Below are positions 16,593-24,453 of a DNA stretch of 64,000 nucleotides, piece by piece. Position 1 is the first letter of the stretch, and each line of letters starts with the position of its first letter. The DNA comes from Jiella marina. GTDB lineage: Bacteria > Pseudomonadota > Alphaproteobacteria > Rhizobiales > Rhizobiaceae. Made by a program: the position numbers and the translations under genes. Where the stretch lies: contig NZ_JAKQZG010000005.1 of assembly GCF_024359545.1 (NCBI RefSeq), positions 248,001 through 312,000 on the forward strand, in the 5' to 3' direction. The notes beneath the pieces are model-generated. The model did not search any database. It was not told the DNA's origin and saw nothing but the letters and a program-made list of their open reading frames with translations.

Positions 16593-16985
16593 ATGAGGTC
16601 ACGCATGATCGGTTTGCTCTCCCCTTTGCACCTTGCGATGCGGCTTATGGCCGTGCTCGTGGTGTTGTGGGGTGCGCTGCTCCCGGTGTCGGCCATGGCC
16701 GGCATCGAAGACGGTCCGGCGGTACGCCATCTTCAAGTCCATGATGGGCACGGATCGGCTTGTTCCGAGGGCCGGGCTTGCGACATGCATGCGGCGTCAA
16801 CAACGCAGCATGACCACGCCGACGGAACCGACAGCGAATGCGGTGTCCATTGCATCATGGCGCTTCCTGACGTGTCCGTGCCGCAGAGTTCGGTCCGGAT
16901 CGTCCGGTCGGTGGTCTATTTGGTCTCTGCCGCGCATCTGGCTGGCCTCGCTTTTCCGGCTCTCGAACGTCCGCCACGGCTTTAG
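16593..16985 (+). CDS. Uncharacterised His/Cys-rich exported protein
   Basis: A roughly 130-residue protein with an N-terminal hydrophobic signal segment (LMAVLVVLWGALLPVSAMAG). A periplasmic middle follows, rich in His, Asp and Cys (HDGHGSACSEGRACDMHAASTTQHDHADGTDSECGVHC, shown here as a composition, in pieces). A second hydrophobic segment (VVYLVSAAHLAGLAFPAL) lies near the C terminus. The motif spacing of Cys and His suggests copper or zinc binding. The layout recalls the small DUF2946-type proteins often found near copper genes, but the family assignment is uncertain. The start could be 16593 or the ATG at 16605. It lies between the EF-hand gene and the TolC operon. Confidence 0.6.
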   Translation: MRSRMIGLLSPLHLAMRLMAVLVVLWGALLPVSAMAGIEDGPAVRHLQVHDGHGSACSEGRACDMHAASTTQHDHADGTDSECGVHCIMALPDVSVPQSSVRIVRSVVYLVSAAHLAGLAFPALERPPRL

Positions 16986-17150
16986 TCTCACGCGTCGCCT
17001 TTGGCGCGGGATCATGCCGGCTGCCGGGGCGGCGGGTGTGATGGTATTGCCGTGCGGTCTCGCGACCTGCGGCCTTTGTCGAGATTTCTGACCGTCTTGT
17101 CCGGCGCGTGACTGTGCCCGGCGGGATGGCCGTGGTGGTGCTCCAGAATC

Positions 17151-17390
17151 ATGTCACCTCTTCAGCGGATCGGCCTTTTCGCCGGTCTCTTGCTCGCCGG
17201 CTGCGCGCCGGCACCGCTTGGGCTTCCCGATATCGGAGCCTATCCGTCGCCGGACGATCCGACGATCGTCTCCTCAGGGGAAGGCCCTCGCTCGGTCCTG
17301 GGTTCCTATACGCCGCGTTCGGTCGTCGAACCCGAGGGCTGGCGCAGCCGGGCCGTGCCGCTGCAAACCCTCCCGGAGCCAGAGCAATGA
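17151..17390 (+). CDS. Small lipoprotein preceding TolC-type gene
   Basis: A 79-residue predicted lipoprotein. The N terminus LQRIGLFAGLLLAGC ends in a lipobox, with the lipidated cysteine near residue 18, followed by a proline-rich, non-repetitive tail with no known domain. The reading frame is supported by the ATGA overlap of its stop with the start of the TolC-family gene. Short proline-rich lipoproteins of this kind sit before heavy-metal efflux outer-membrane genes in other proteobacteria. Its function is unknown; it may help assemble or stabilise the efflux channel. Confidence 0.68.
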   Translation: MSPLQRIGLFAGLLLAGCAPAPLGLPDIGAYPSPDDPTIVSSGEGPRSVLGSYTPRSVVEPEGWRSRAVPLQTLPEPEQ

Positions 17391-18838
17391 ACCGGATCGT
17401 CAGGACACTCCTGATCTCCTGCATGCCGCTCGCGCTTGCGGCCTGCGTTACGGCGACGGAGGATTTCGAGAGCGATCTCGGCTTTCCGGTCGTCGCCGGA
17501 GAGACAGCCAAGCGTCTGGGCAAGGAGGCCCTCTGGGTCCAGAACCAGGAAGAGGCCGGCTTCGCACGTGAGCGCGTCAAGGCGCTTCTCGCGAGCCGTT
17601 ACGTCGGCGTCGACGCGGCAATCCAGGTCGCGATCCTCAACAACAAGCGTCTTCAGGCCGCGTACGCCGATGTCGGCATCTCGGTCGCCGATCTCTGGCA
17701 GGAGGGACTTCCCGCCAATCCGACCCTGTCCGTCGGCTATAGCGGGATCGGCGTCGGGCGGACGATCGAGGGGCTCGTCGCGGCCAATCTGATGCGGCTG
17801 ATCACCCGCGAGCGGCGGCTCGACATCGCCGAGATCCGCTTGCTTCAGGCGCAGCTCAACGCCGTCGACGCGACGCTGAAGCTCGCCGCCGAGACCCGCC
17901 GCGCCTGGATCGAGGCCGTCGGCGCCTGGGAAGCGGTCGGAACGCTCAACCAGGCCAAGGTCGCCGCCGATGCGGCAGCCGAACTCGCCCGCGAGCTCGG
18001 CCGGACCGGCGCCATCCCCAAGGCCGAGCAGGCGCGCGAACAGGCCTTCTATGCCGACCTCACCGGCCAGACCGCGAATGCCCGGCTCGCCGCCCATCTG
18101 GCGAAGGAGCGGCTTTACCGGGTGATGGGGGTCTGGGGCGACGATCTTGATTTCGAGGTGCCGAACGCGCTGCCCGGCCTTCCCGGCCGGCTCAAGGGCT
18201 ACGGCGCGGTGGAGGCCGAGGCGTTGCACCACCGGGTCGACCTGCAGGTCATGCGGCTCGAACTCGATGCGCTCGCCCACTCCTACGGGCTAACCGAGGC
18301 GACACGTCTCGTCTCGGATCTGGAACTCGCCGGCGGCGTCGAGGTCGAGAAGGAAGTGGAAGAGGAGGACGGCGGGGGCGAAAAGACGAAGAACGTCGTC
18401 TCGGGGTCGCTCGAAGCCGGTATCGAGATCCCGATCTTCGACTCGGGCCAGGCCCGGCTGCGCAAGGCGGAGTTTCATTATCTGAAAGCCGCCAATCTGC
18501 TTGCTGCCAAGGCGGTCGATATCAGGGCCGAGGCGCGGGCCGCCCACAAGGCCTATCGCGGACGCCACGAGATCGCCCGGCACTACCAGTCGAGCGTCGT
18601 TCCCCTTCGCGTCACCGTCGAGAAGGAGGCCGTGCTCACCTATAACGGCATGATCACCAACCCCTTCGATCTTCTGGCCGACACGCGCGCGAAATTCGGT
18701 GCGATCCTCACGGCCCTTGAAGCGAAGAAGAATTTTCACCTCGCCGAAGCCGACCTGACGGCCGCCATCTATGGCGGCATCGAGGGCGCGCCCGAAGCCG
18801 ACACCGCCGCGGCCGATGCCGGCGGCGACGATGAATGA
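17387..18838 (+). CDS. TolC/CusC-family outer membrane efflux lipoprotein
   Basis: A 483-residue outer-membrane channel of the TolC superfamily. It begins with a signal peptide ending in a lipobox (LISCMPLALAAC), as in CusC and NodT types. Two outer-membrane-efflux repeats are present: one around NNKRLQAAYADVGISVADLWQEGLPANPTLS and one around SLEAGIEIPIFDSGQARLRKAE, each followed by long amphipathic helices. A glutamate-lysine-rich insertion (VEVEKEVEEEDGGGEK) near residue 325 is unusual and probably extracellular or in a loop. No RND pump or membrane-fusion gene is present nearby, so its pump must be encoded elsewhere. Start and stop both overlap neighbouring genes. Confidence 0.9.
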   Translation: MNRIVRTLLISCMPLALAACVTATEDFESDLGFPVVAGETAKRLGKEALWVQNQEEAGFARERVKALLASRYVGVDAAIQVAILNNKRLQAAYADVGISVADLWQEGLPANPTLSVGYSGIGVGRTIEGLVAANLMRLITRERRLDIAEIRLLQAQLNAVDATLKLAAETRRAWIEAVGAWEAVGTLNQAKVAADAAAELARELGRTGAIPKAEQAREQAFYADLTGQTANARLAAHLAKERLYRVMGVWGDDLDFEVPNALPGLPGRLKGYGAVEAEALHHRVDLQVMRLELDALAHSYGLTEATRLVSDLELAGGVEVEKEVEEEDGGGEKTKNVVSGSLEAGIEIPIFDSGQARLRKAEFHYLKAANLLAAKAVDIRAEARAAHKAYRGRHEIARHYQSSVVPLRVTVEKEAVLTYNGMITNPFDLLADTRAKFGAILTALEAKKNFHLAEADLTAAIYGGIEGAPEADTAAADAGGDDE

Positions 18839-18849
18839 GCGGGAGAGAG

Positions 18850-20253
18850 ATGATGGTATCGAGACGTAATTTCCTCGGCGCCGGCGTGGCGCTGGCGGGT
18901 GCTGCCGCCTGGTCGCGCACCTCCGCCCAGGGCCTGCCCGAGGCGCCGGTGATGGAGAGCGCGACGACGCAGCCGCCGCTTCATCCGAGCGAGGGGCGAA
19001 ACTACAACCCCGTCGTCACCCTCAATGGCTGGTCGCTGCCCTTCCGCATGAACAATGGCGTCAAGGAGTTCCACCTCGTCGCCGAGCCGGTGGAACGCGA
19101 GATGGCGGAGGGCATGACCGCCTATCTCTGGGGCTATAACGGCCAGTCGCCGGGCCCGACGATCGAATGCGTCGAAGGCGACCGGGTGCGCATCTTCGTC
19201 TCCAACAAGCTGCCCGAGCACACGACGATCCATTGGCACGGCATGATCCTGCCCTGCGGCATGGATGGCGTCGGCGGGCTGACCCAGCCGACGATCCCGC
19301 CGGGCAAGACCTTCGTCTACGAGTTCGACGCGGTGAAGAGCGGCACCTTCATGTACCACCCTCATGCCGACGAGATGGTGCAGATGGCGATGGGGATGAT
19401 GGGCTTCTTCGTCATTCACCCGAAGGACCCGACTTTCATGCCCGTCGACCGGGATTACGTCTTCCTGTTGTCGGCCTACGACATCGAGCCCGGCTCCTAC
19501 ATGCCGCGCGTCATGGAGATGACCGACTTCAATCTCTGGACGATCAACAGCCGCATCTTTCCCGACGTGGCGCCGCTGGTCGCCGCGACCGGGGACCGGG
19601 TGCGGGTGCGCGTCGGCAACCTCACCATGACCAACCACCCGATCCACATGCATGGCTATGATTTCGAGGTGACCTGCACCGATGGCGGCTGGGTACGCCC
19701 CGAAGCGCGCTGGCCGGAGGTGACGATCGACATCCCCGTCGGCGCCATGCGCGCCTACGAGTTCGACGCGGTGCATCCGGGCGACTGGGCGCTTCATTGC
19801 CACAAATCACACCACACGATGAACGCCATGGGCCACGACGTCCAGACCTTCATCGGCGCCGACAAGACGGCGGTCGCGCGCAAGATAAGGCTCGTCCAGC
19901 CGGACTATATGCCAATGGGCACCAAGGGGATGGCCGACATGGCGGAGATGGCGATGCCGCTGCCGGACAATACCGTGCCGATGATGACCGGCTGGGGCCA
20001 GTTCGGCTCGCTCGAAATGGGCGGCATGTTCACCGTCATGAAGGTGCGCGACGGGCTGGAGGCCGGCAATTACGACGACCCCGGCGACTACGAGCACCCG
20101 CCCGGAACGGTCGCCTGGGAGTGGACGGGCGCGCTGCCCGATCCCGCGACCGCGCCGGCGGAAAGTGCTGCTGGCTCCGCCCTGCCGAAGGCTCCGGCCA
20201 GGAAGTCGGCCCATGGGATGGACCATGGCTCGATGGATCATTCCGGTCACTGA
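18850..20253 (+). CDS. Multicopper oxidase (copper oxidase, Tat-exported)
   Basis: A roughly 467-residue multicopper oxidase, exported by the Tat system (SRRNFLGAG). Copper ligand motifs are complete: TTIHWHGM, FMYHPHADE, HPIHMHGYD and HCHKSHHTMNAM, the last giving the Cys-His-His-Met set of the type 1 site. The protein is methionine-rich (MVQMAMGMMGF, MADMAEMAMPLP) and ends in a His/Met tail (HGMDHGSMDHSGH), features of copper-tolerant enzymes. It probably oxidises Cu(I) in the periplasm. The start at 18850 has a GGGAGAGAG site directly upstream. A further ATG at 18835 overlaps the TolC stop (ATGA), so translation may begin there by coupling. Confidence 0.92.
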   Translation: MMVSRRNFLGAGVALAGAAAWSRTSAQGLPEAPVMESATTQPPLHPSEGRNYNPVVTLNGWSLPFRMNNGVKEFHLVAEPVEREMAEGMTAYLWGYNGQSPGPTIECVEGDRVRIFVSNKLPEHTTIHWHGMILPCGMDGVGGLTQPTIPPGKTFVYEFDAVKSGTFMYHPHADEMVQMAMGMMGFFVIHPKDPTFMPVDRDYVFLLSAYDIEPGSYMPRVMEMTDFNLWTINSRIFPDVAPLVAATGDRVRVRVGNLTMTNHPIHMHGYDFEVTCTDGGWVRPEARWPEVTIDIPVGAMRAYEFDAVHPGDWALHCHKSHHTMNAMGHDVQTFIGADKTAVARKIRLVQPDYMPMGTKGMADMAEMAMPLPDNTVPMMTGWGQFGSLEMGGMFTVMKVRDGLEAGNYDDPGDYEHPPGTVAWEWTGALPDPATAPAESAAGSALPKAPARKSAHGMDHGSMDHSGH

Positions 20254-20396
20254 GCTCGATGCCGAAAAACCGGCAGGGTTTTCGGGCAGGGACCATTTTT
20301 GAAATCAAAGGATCAGGCGGATCGCAACGCGATCGCATCCGGTCTGATCCGCGGTCGGTACAAACCGACCCCAATCCGTCAGGAGACCAGAACATA

Positions 20397-21020
20397 ATGC
20401 GTAGCAAGAGCTTGCCGCTCACCCTCATCATCTCAATGGTACTGGGTTCCGTCGCCTTTGCCGACAATCACGGCCACGGCATGGGCGAGGCGGACCACGG
20501 CACGATGATGGACGGCGAAGCGGGACATGGCGGCATGCATGGGGACTCGCATGATGATGGCGAGGACCACATGAGCGATGATCATGGGGCCGGCGGTCAT
20601 GAAAGCGGCGGCCACCACGACGAGGATAACCTGGCGATCGGCGAGCCCGGCGACGCCGCCGCCGCGAGCCGGACGATCGAAGTGACCATGATCGAGACGA
20701 GCGATGGCGGAATGGCCTTCGAGCCGACCGCGATCACGGTGAAGGCCGGCGAAACGGTTCGCCTTTCGATCAGGAACGGCGGCGAGCTGGAGCATGAGTT
20801 CGTCATGAACGTCCCCTCGGAGATCGAGGAACACAAGGCGCTCATGACGCGCTTCCCCGAGATGGAACATGCCGATCCCAACGCTATCCGGCTTGCACCC
20901 GGCGCGTCCGGCGAGATCGTCTGGACCTTCGGCGAGGCCGGCTCGTTCGAGTTCGCCTGTCTCATTCCCGGTCATTACGAGGCGGGCATGCACGGCACGC
21001 TGACCGTCGCGGCCGAGTAG
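20397..21020 (+). CDS. Cupredoxin (plastocyanin/azurin-like copper protein) with His-rich linker
   Basis: A 207-residue exported blue-copper protein. The signal peptide (LPLTLIISMVLGSVAFA) is followed by about 60 residues rich in His, Asp, Gly and Met, a likely copper-buffering linker. The cupredoxin domain (about 95-207) shows EPTAITVKAGETVRLSIRN and the type 1 copper ligands: His in GELEHEFVMN and Cys, His and Met in FACLIPGHYEAGMHGTL. An AGGAGA site lies eleven bases before the ATG. It lies in the copper operon after the multicopper oxidase and before CusF. It likely carries electrons or copper in the periplasm. Confidence 0.92.
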   Translation: MRSKSLPLTLIISMVLGSVAFADNHGHGMGEADHGTMMDGEAGHGGMHGDSHDDGEDHMSDDHGAGGHESGGHHDEDNLAIGEPGDAAAASRTIEVTMIETSDGGMAFEPTAITVKAGETVRLSIRNGGELEHEFVMNVPSEIEEHKALMTRFPEMEHADPNAIRLAPGASGEIVWTFGEAGSFEFACLIPGHYEAGMHGTLTVAAE

Positions 21021-21052
21021 ATCTAACCAACGGACAGAACAGGAGATCCGAC

Positions 21053-21349
21053 ATGTCCAGACTTGTGAAGACCCTTGCCGGCCTCTGCGTTGCCTTGACG
21101 CTCGCCCCATCGCTCACCGTACCGGCCTTCGCCGCCGATTACACCAAGGGCGTCGTCCAGAAGGTCGATGCCAAGGCGAAGAAGCTGACCATCAAGCACG
21201 AGGAGCTGAAGAACCTCGATATGCCGGCGATGACGATGGTGTTCTTCGTCGCCGATCCAGACATGCTGACGAAGGCAAAGGAAGGCGGATCGATCGAGTT
21301 CGTCGCCGAGCGCCTGCGCGGCAAGCTCACCGTCACCGAGATGAAATAA
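21053..21349 (+). CDS. CusF-like periplasmic copper-binding protein
   Basis: A 98-residue protein with a signal peptide (LAGLCVALTLAPSLTVPAFAAD) and the CusF-type OB fold. The diagnostic region is KKLTIKHEELKNLDMPAMTMVFFVADP, which contains the conserved His and the MPAMTM methionines that ligate Cu(I) or Ag(I). CusF is a chaperone that passes copper to a CusCBA pump. That pump is not seen here, although the TolC-type lipoprotein lies upstream in the same run. An AGGAGA ribosome-binding site precedes the start. Confidence 0.92.
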   Translation: MSRLVKTLAGLCVALTLAPSLTVPAFAADYTKGVVQKVDAKAKKLTIKHEELKNLDMPAMTMVFFVADPDMLTKAKEGGSIEFVAERLRGKLTVTEMK

Positions 21350-21361
21350 GACCAAACCGAC

Positions 21362-21387
21362 CGGGCCGGTGGCATGCCGCCGGCCCG
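21362..21387. terminator. Hairpin between cusF-like and copC-like genes
   Basis: A 26-base near-perfect palindrome, CGGGCCGGTGGCA followed by TGCCGCCGGCCCG, with a single mismatch, lies 13 bases after the cusF-like stop and 27 bases before the copC start. There is no T-run, so it may stabilise the upstream mRNA end or partially attenuate the operon rather than terminate fully. Confidence 0.4.
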
Positions 21388-21413
21388 ATCTCAAACATGA
21401 AGAGAGAGGCGGG

Positions 21414-21761
21414 ATGATGAAAACATTTCTGATCGGCGCATTTGCCGCAAGCCTGATTTCAACCGGGGCCTTCGCCCATTCGAGCAAGGAAACCACCGTG
21501 CCGGCCGATGGCGAGACCGTTTCGGCGGTCAATGAGGTGGTCCTGTCCTTCGACAAGCCCATGCGGATCACCCAGATCACGCTGAGCGCCGGCAACGGCG
21601 ATGTGGGCCTCCAGAGCGCGCAGGGCATGGACCCGGTGAAGCGCTATGTGGCGGAGCCGCAGGCCGAGCTTTCCCCCGGCGACTACGCGGTCGAGTGGCG
21701 CGGGCTTTCGAGCGATGGCCACATGATGCAGGGCGGGTTCAGCTTCACGATCTCGCCGTGA
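21414..21761 (+). CDS. copC: Copper resistance protein CopC
   Basis: A 115-residue periplasmic CopC-domain protein. The signal peptide is KTFLIGAFAASLISTGAFAHS, and the mature protein begins with the histidine (AHSS) that serves as the N-terminal Cu(II) ligand. Family blocks are VPADGETVSAVNEVVLSFDKPM and PGDYAVEWRGLSSDGHMMQGGFSFTI, with His and Met residues in the binding loop. It starts at either of two adjacent ATGs (21414 or 21417) after GAGAGGCGGG. The copD gene follows, an arrangement typical for copper import or resistance modules. Confidence 0.93.
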   Translation: MMKTFLIGAFAASLISTGAFAHSSKETTVPADGETVSAVNEVVLSFDKPMRITQITLSAGNGDVGLQSAQGMDPVKRYVAEPQAELSPGDYAVEWRGLSSDGHMMQGGFSFTISP

Positions 21762-21824
21762 TCCCGTCCTCCGCGTGGACTTGGCGAGCGGTCGTCCCGG
21801 CCGCATCCATGAGGGAGGGCCGTG

Positions 21825-22724
21825 ATGCCTGAAAGCGTCTTCGCCTTGGAGGGGCTGGCGGTTATCGACCGATGGGCAGTCGCCGCCATCGCCATGAAGG
21901 TGCTCGCCTATGGGACGGCCTATCTGGCCATGGGCGGCGCGCTGTTCCTGGCGGTGTTCACCGATCTGCCCGAACGGGTTGCGCCGAGCCTGCGGCGCCT
22001 GACGGCGGCGGCGGCCGCGATCGGGCTTGCCGACATCCTCGTGCGGATCGGCATCGGCGCCGCTCGCCTTTCGGGCATGGGTGTCGAGGGCATGGTCGAT
22101 CCGATGATGGTGCAGATCGTGTGGGAGAGCCCGCTCGGTACGGCGTCGGTGGTGATGGCCCTTGGCTATGCCCTTGCTTTCGCCTGCCTTTGGCGCGGTC
22201 CCGTGGCGTCGGCCGTGTCGCTCGTCGGCGCGACGCTGATCGCCGTCGCCTTCACCGAGGTGGGCCACACAGTCGGCGAGGAACGCGCGCTTCTGGTGGC
22301 GCCGCTGATTGTGCATGTGCTGACCGGGGCGTTCTGGATCGGCGCCCTGTTTCCGCTCCATGCGGCGGCAGATCATGATGCGACGCATCTGCTCCACCGT
22401 TTCGGCGAGATCGCCGTCTATGCCGTTCTTCTCCTGGTCGCCGCCGGCCTCGGCTTCGCCTGGCTTTCGGTCGGCTCGCTCGCGGGGCTGGTGACGACGG
22501 CCTATGGTGTCGTGCTTTTGGTGAAGATCGCCTTCGTGGCGCTGCTTCTGCTCCTGGCGGCGGCCAACAAGTTTCGCCTCGTCCCGGCGCTTCGGGCCGG
22601 CAGGCCGGGGGCGGTGCGATCGCTGAAGCGATCCATCCGGATCGAGGCCGGGATCGTCCTCGCCATCTTCGTGGCGACCGCCACGCTGACGAGCGTGACG
22701 ACCCCGCCGATGAATCTGAATTGA
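21825..22724 (+). CDS. copD: Copper homeostasis membrane protein CopD
   Basis: A 299-residue CopD-family inner-membrane protein with about eight membrane segments. Recognisable parts are the VHVLTGAFWIGALFPLHAAA block (family motif HxxxxxxWxGG/A) near residue 163 and the terminal RLVPALRAGRPGAVRSLKRSIRIEAGIVLAIFVATATLTSV region. CopD works with CopC to move copper across the inner membrane. The start at 21825 follows GAGGGAGGG; a GTG lies one codon earlier. It is 63 bases downstream of copC and 17 bases before the second multicopper oxidase. Confidence 0.92.
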   Translation: MPESVFALEGLAVIDRWAVAAIAMKVLAYGTAYLAMGGALFLAVFTDLPERVAPSLRRLTAAAAAIGLADILVRIGIGAARLSGMGVEGMVDPMMVQIVWESPLGTASVVMALGYALAFACLWRGPVASAVSLVGATLIAVAFTEVGHTVGEERALLVAPLIVHVLTGAFWIGALFPLHAAADHDATHLLHRFGEIAVYAVLLLVAAGLGFAWLSVGSLAGLVTTAYGVVLLVKIAFVALLLLLAAANKFRLVPALRAGRPGAVRSLKRSIRIEAGIVLAIFVATATLTSVTTPPMNLN

Positions 22725-22741
22725 ACAAGGAGGGTCGCGCG

Positions 22742-24145
22742 ATGCTCAATCGTCGCGGTTTCGTCAAGGCGGCGCTCGCGGCGCCGTTCGTCCCATCGCT
22801 CGCCGGGTTCCTGTCGTCACGGGCGCAGGCCGAAGCCGGCAAGACCCTGAAGGCCGCGCCCGCAACGGCCCAACTGGTGCCCGCCGACGTGGCCGGGCCA
22901 ACGCCGGTCTGGGCCTTCAACGGCACGGCGCCCGGACCGGTCTTGCGCGTGAAGGCCGGGGAACGGCTGAAGGTCATGGTCGAAAACGGCCTCGACCAGC
23001 CGACCAGCGTCCACTGGCACGGAATCCGCATCGCCAATGGCATGGATGGCGTTCCCGGCCTCACCCAGGAGGCGATCGAGCCGGGCGCGAGCTTTTCCTA
23101 CGATTTCGTCGCGCCCGACCCCGGCACCTATTGGTACCATTCCCATGACCGGTCCTGGGAGCAGAACGCCCGCGGTCTCCACGGCGCCCTGATCGTCGAG
23201 GAAGCGGAACCCTGGGCTGGCGCCGACCGTGATCTTGTCCTGGTCGTCGACGACTGGCGGCTGACCGAGGACGGAACGATCGACGAGAGCTTCGGCCATA
23301 TGATGGACTGGAGCCATGCCGGACGTCTCGGCAATGTCGTGACGGTCAACGGCAGTTACCGGCCGAAGTTCGCGGTTCGACCCAATGAGCGTATTAGGGT
23401 CCGCCTGATCAATGCTTCGAATGCCAGGACCATGGCTATCGGCCTGGCGGGCACGACTGCTCGGTTGCTTGCGCTCGACGGCATGCCGGTTGGGCTAAAC
23501 GACGTTGCCGAACCCGTCCAGCTCGCGCCCGCCCAGCGGGCCGATCTTCTCGCCGATTTCGCAGCCTCTGAAACGCCTTTGCCGATAGCGGTCGAAACCC
23601 GCGACGGGCCGGTGCCGATCGCTGAGATTGTCGTCTCCGGCGATCCCGTTCGCGAGGCGTCCGACGATCCGATCGGTCTTCCGACGTCCGGACCCGGGGT
23701 CTTGCCGAACCTCTCCGGGGCGAAGCGCGTCGAGCTTCTGATGGAAGGCGGGGCCATGGGCGGCATGAGCGGCGCCATGCATGACGGCCGGATGATGGAC
23801 ATGCGCGCCCTTGTCGATGAGGGCCGGGTCTGGGCGTTCAACGGGATTGCCGGCGACATGGACGAGCCGCTCGCCCGTTTCGCCAAGGGCAGCCCGGCGC
23901 TGATCGCGATCCGCAACGACACCGGCTGGCCCCACGCCATGCATGTCCACGGCCATCATTTCCGGGTCGTGAGCCGCAACGGCAAGCCGATCGCCGACCC
24001 CGCGCTCCGCGATACCGACCTGATGATGCCGGACGAGACGATCGAAATCGCCTTCATCGCCGACAATCCCGGCAAGTGGCTTCTTCACTGCCACATGCTC
24101 GAACATGCGGCGGCGGGAATGATGACCTGGTTCGAAGTGGCCTGA
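22742..24145 (+). CDS. Multicopper oxidase (CueO/laccase type)
   Basis: A 467-residue second multicopper oxidase, with a Tat-like signal peptide (NRRGFVKAALAAPFVPSLAG). Copper motifs are complete: TSVHWHGIR, YWYHSHDRSWEQ, HAMHVHGHHF and LLHCHMLEHAAAGMMTW. It contains a short Met/Gly segment (GGAMGGMSGAMHDGRMMDM) near residue 340, as in cuprous oxidases. The gene begins at 22742 after a strong AAGGAGG site. Together with CopC and CopD it closes the copper gene run. The two oxidases differ clearly in sequence, so they are not a recent duplication. Confidence 0.94.
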   Translation: MLNRRGFVKAALAAPFVPSLAGFLSSRAQAEAGKTLKAAPATAQLVPADVAGPTPVWAFNGTAPGPVLRVKAGERLKVMVENGLDQPTSVHWHGIRIANGMDGVPGLTQEAIEPGASFSYDFVAPDPGTYWYHSHDRSWEQNARGLHGALIVEEAEPWAGADRDLVLVVDDWRLTEDGTIDESFGHMMDWSHAGRLGNVVTVNGSYRPKFAVRPNERIRVRLINASNARTMAIGLAGTTARLLALDGMPVGLNDVAEPVQLAPAQRADLLADFAASETPLPIAVETRDGPVPIAEIVVSGDPVREASDDPIGLPTSGPGVLPNLSGAKRVELLMEGGAMGGMSGAMHDGRMMDMRALVDEGRVWAFNGIAGDMDEPLARFAKGSPALIAIRNDTGWPHAMHVHGHHFRVVSRNGKPIADPALRDTDLMMPDETIEIAFIADNPGKWLLHCHMLEHAAAGMMTWFEVA

Positions 24146-24314
24146 TTGTGGGGAACCCATCCAGCGCCATGCACAGCGCGAATGCCTGATCGCGACACGT
24201 CAGGCAAATTTCATATTGTGTGGAAACCCATGGAACTGAACAAGACGTCCATTGCCGCGGCCCTCGGCGTTCAGCACGGCGTCTGAGTCAAAGCCTGCCT
24301 CGATGGAGGGGCTG

Positions 24315-24450
24315 ATGGCGACAGCGTTGAGCGAGGATATACGATCACGGGTTTTGAAGACGACTTCGAATGGCCTGTCGGCGCGTCATTCTCCAAAGAA
24401 CTGTCGGTTTCTCGCCCGGTTCGGTGGTCCGGTTGCAAGCGAGTCGACGC
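24315..24450 (+). pseudogene. Remnant of IS630-type transposase N terminus (frameshifted)
   Basis: The frame from ATG 24315 reads MATALSEDIRSRVLKTTSNG and LSAR, close to the helix-turn-helix start of IS630-family transposases (typically M-x-x-LSxDLRxRV). The homology then jumps to the next frame, reading RTVGFSPGSVVRLQASRR, which matches the usual RFGVSPSSVxRW part. A frameshift near 24380 and loss of the rest of the gene make it non-functional. A GGAGGGG site still precedes the ATG. No terminal inverted repeats were recognised. It lies at the far edge of the copper region, right against the purK stop codon. Confidence 0.6.
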
Positions 24451-24453
24451 TGG

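Noticed and set aside
24229-24285. Eighteen-codon frame beginning MELNKTSIAAALGV
   Set aside because: Too short, without a ribosome-binding site; it may be a scrap of a helix-turn-helix gene but cannot be supported.
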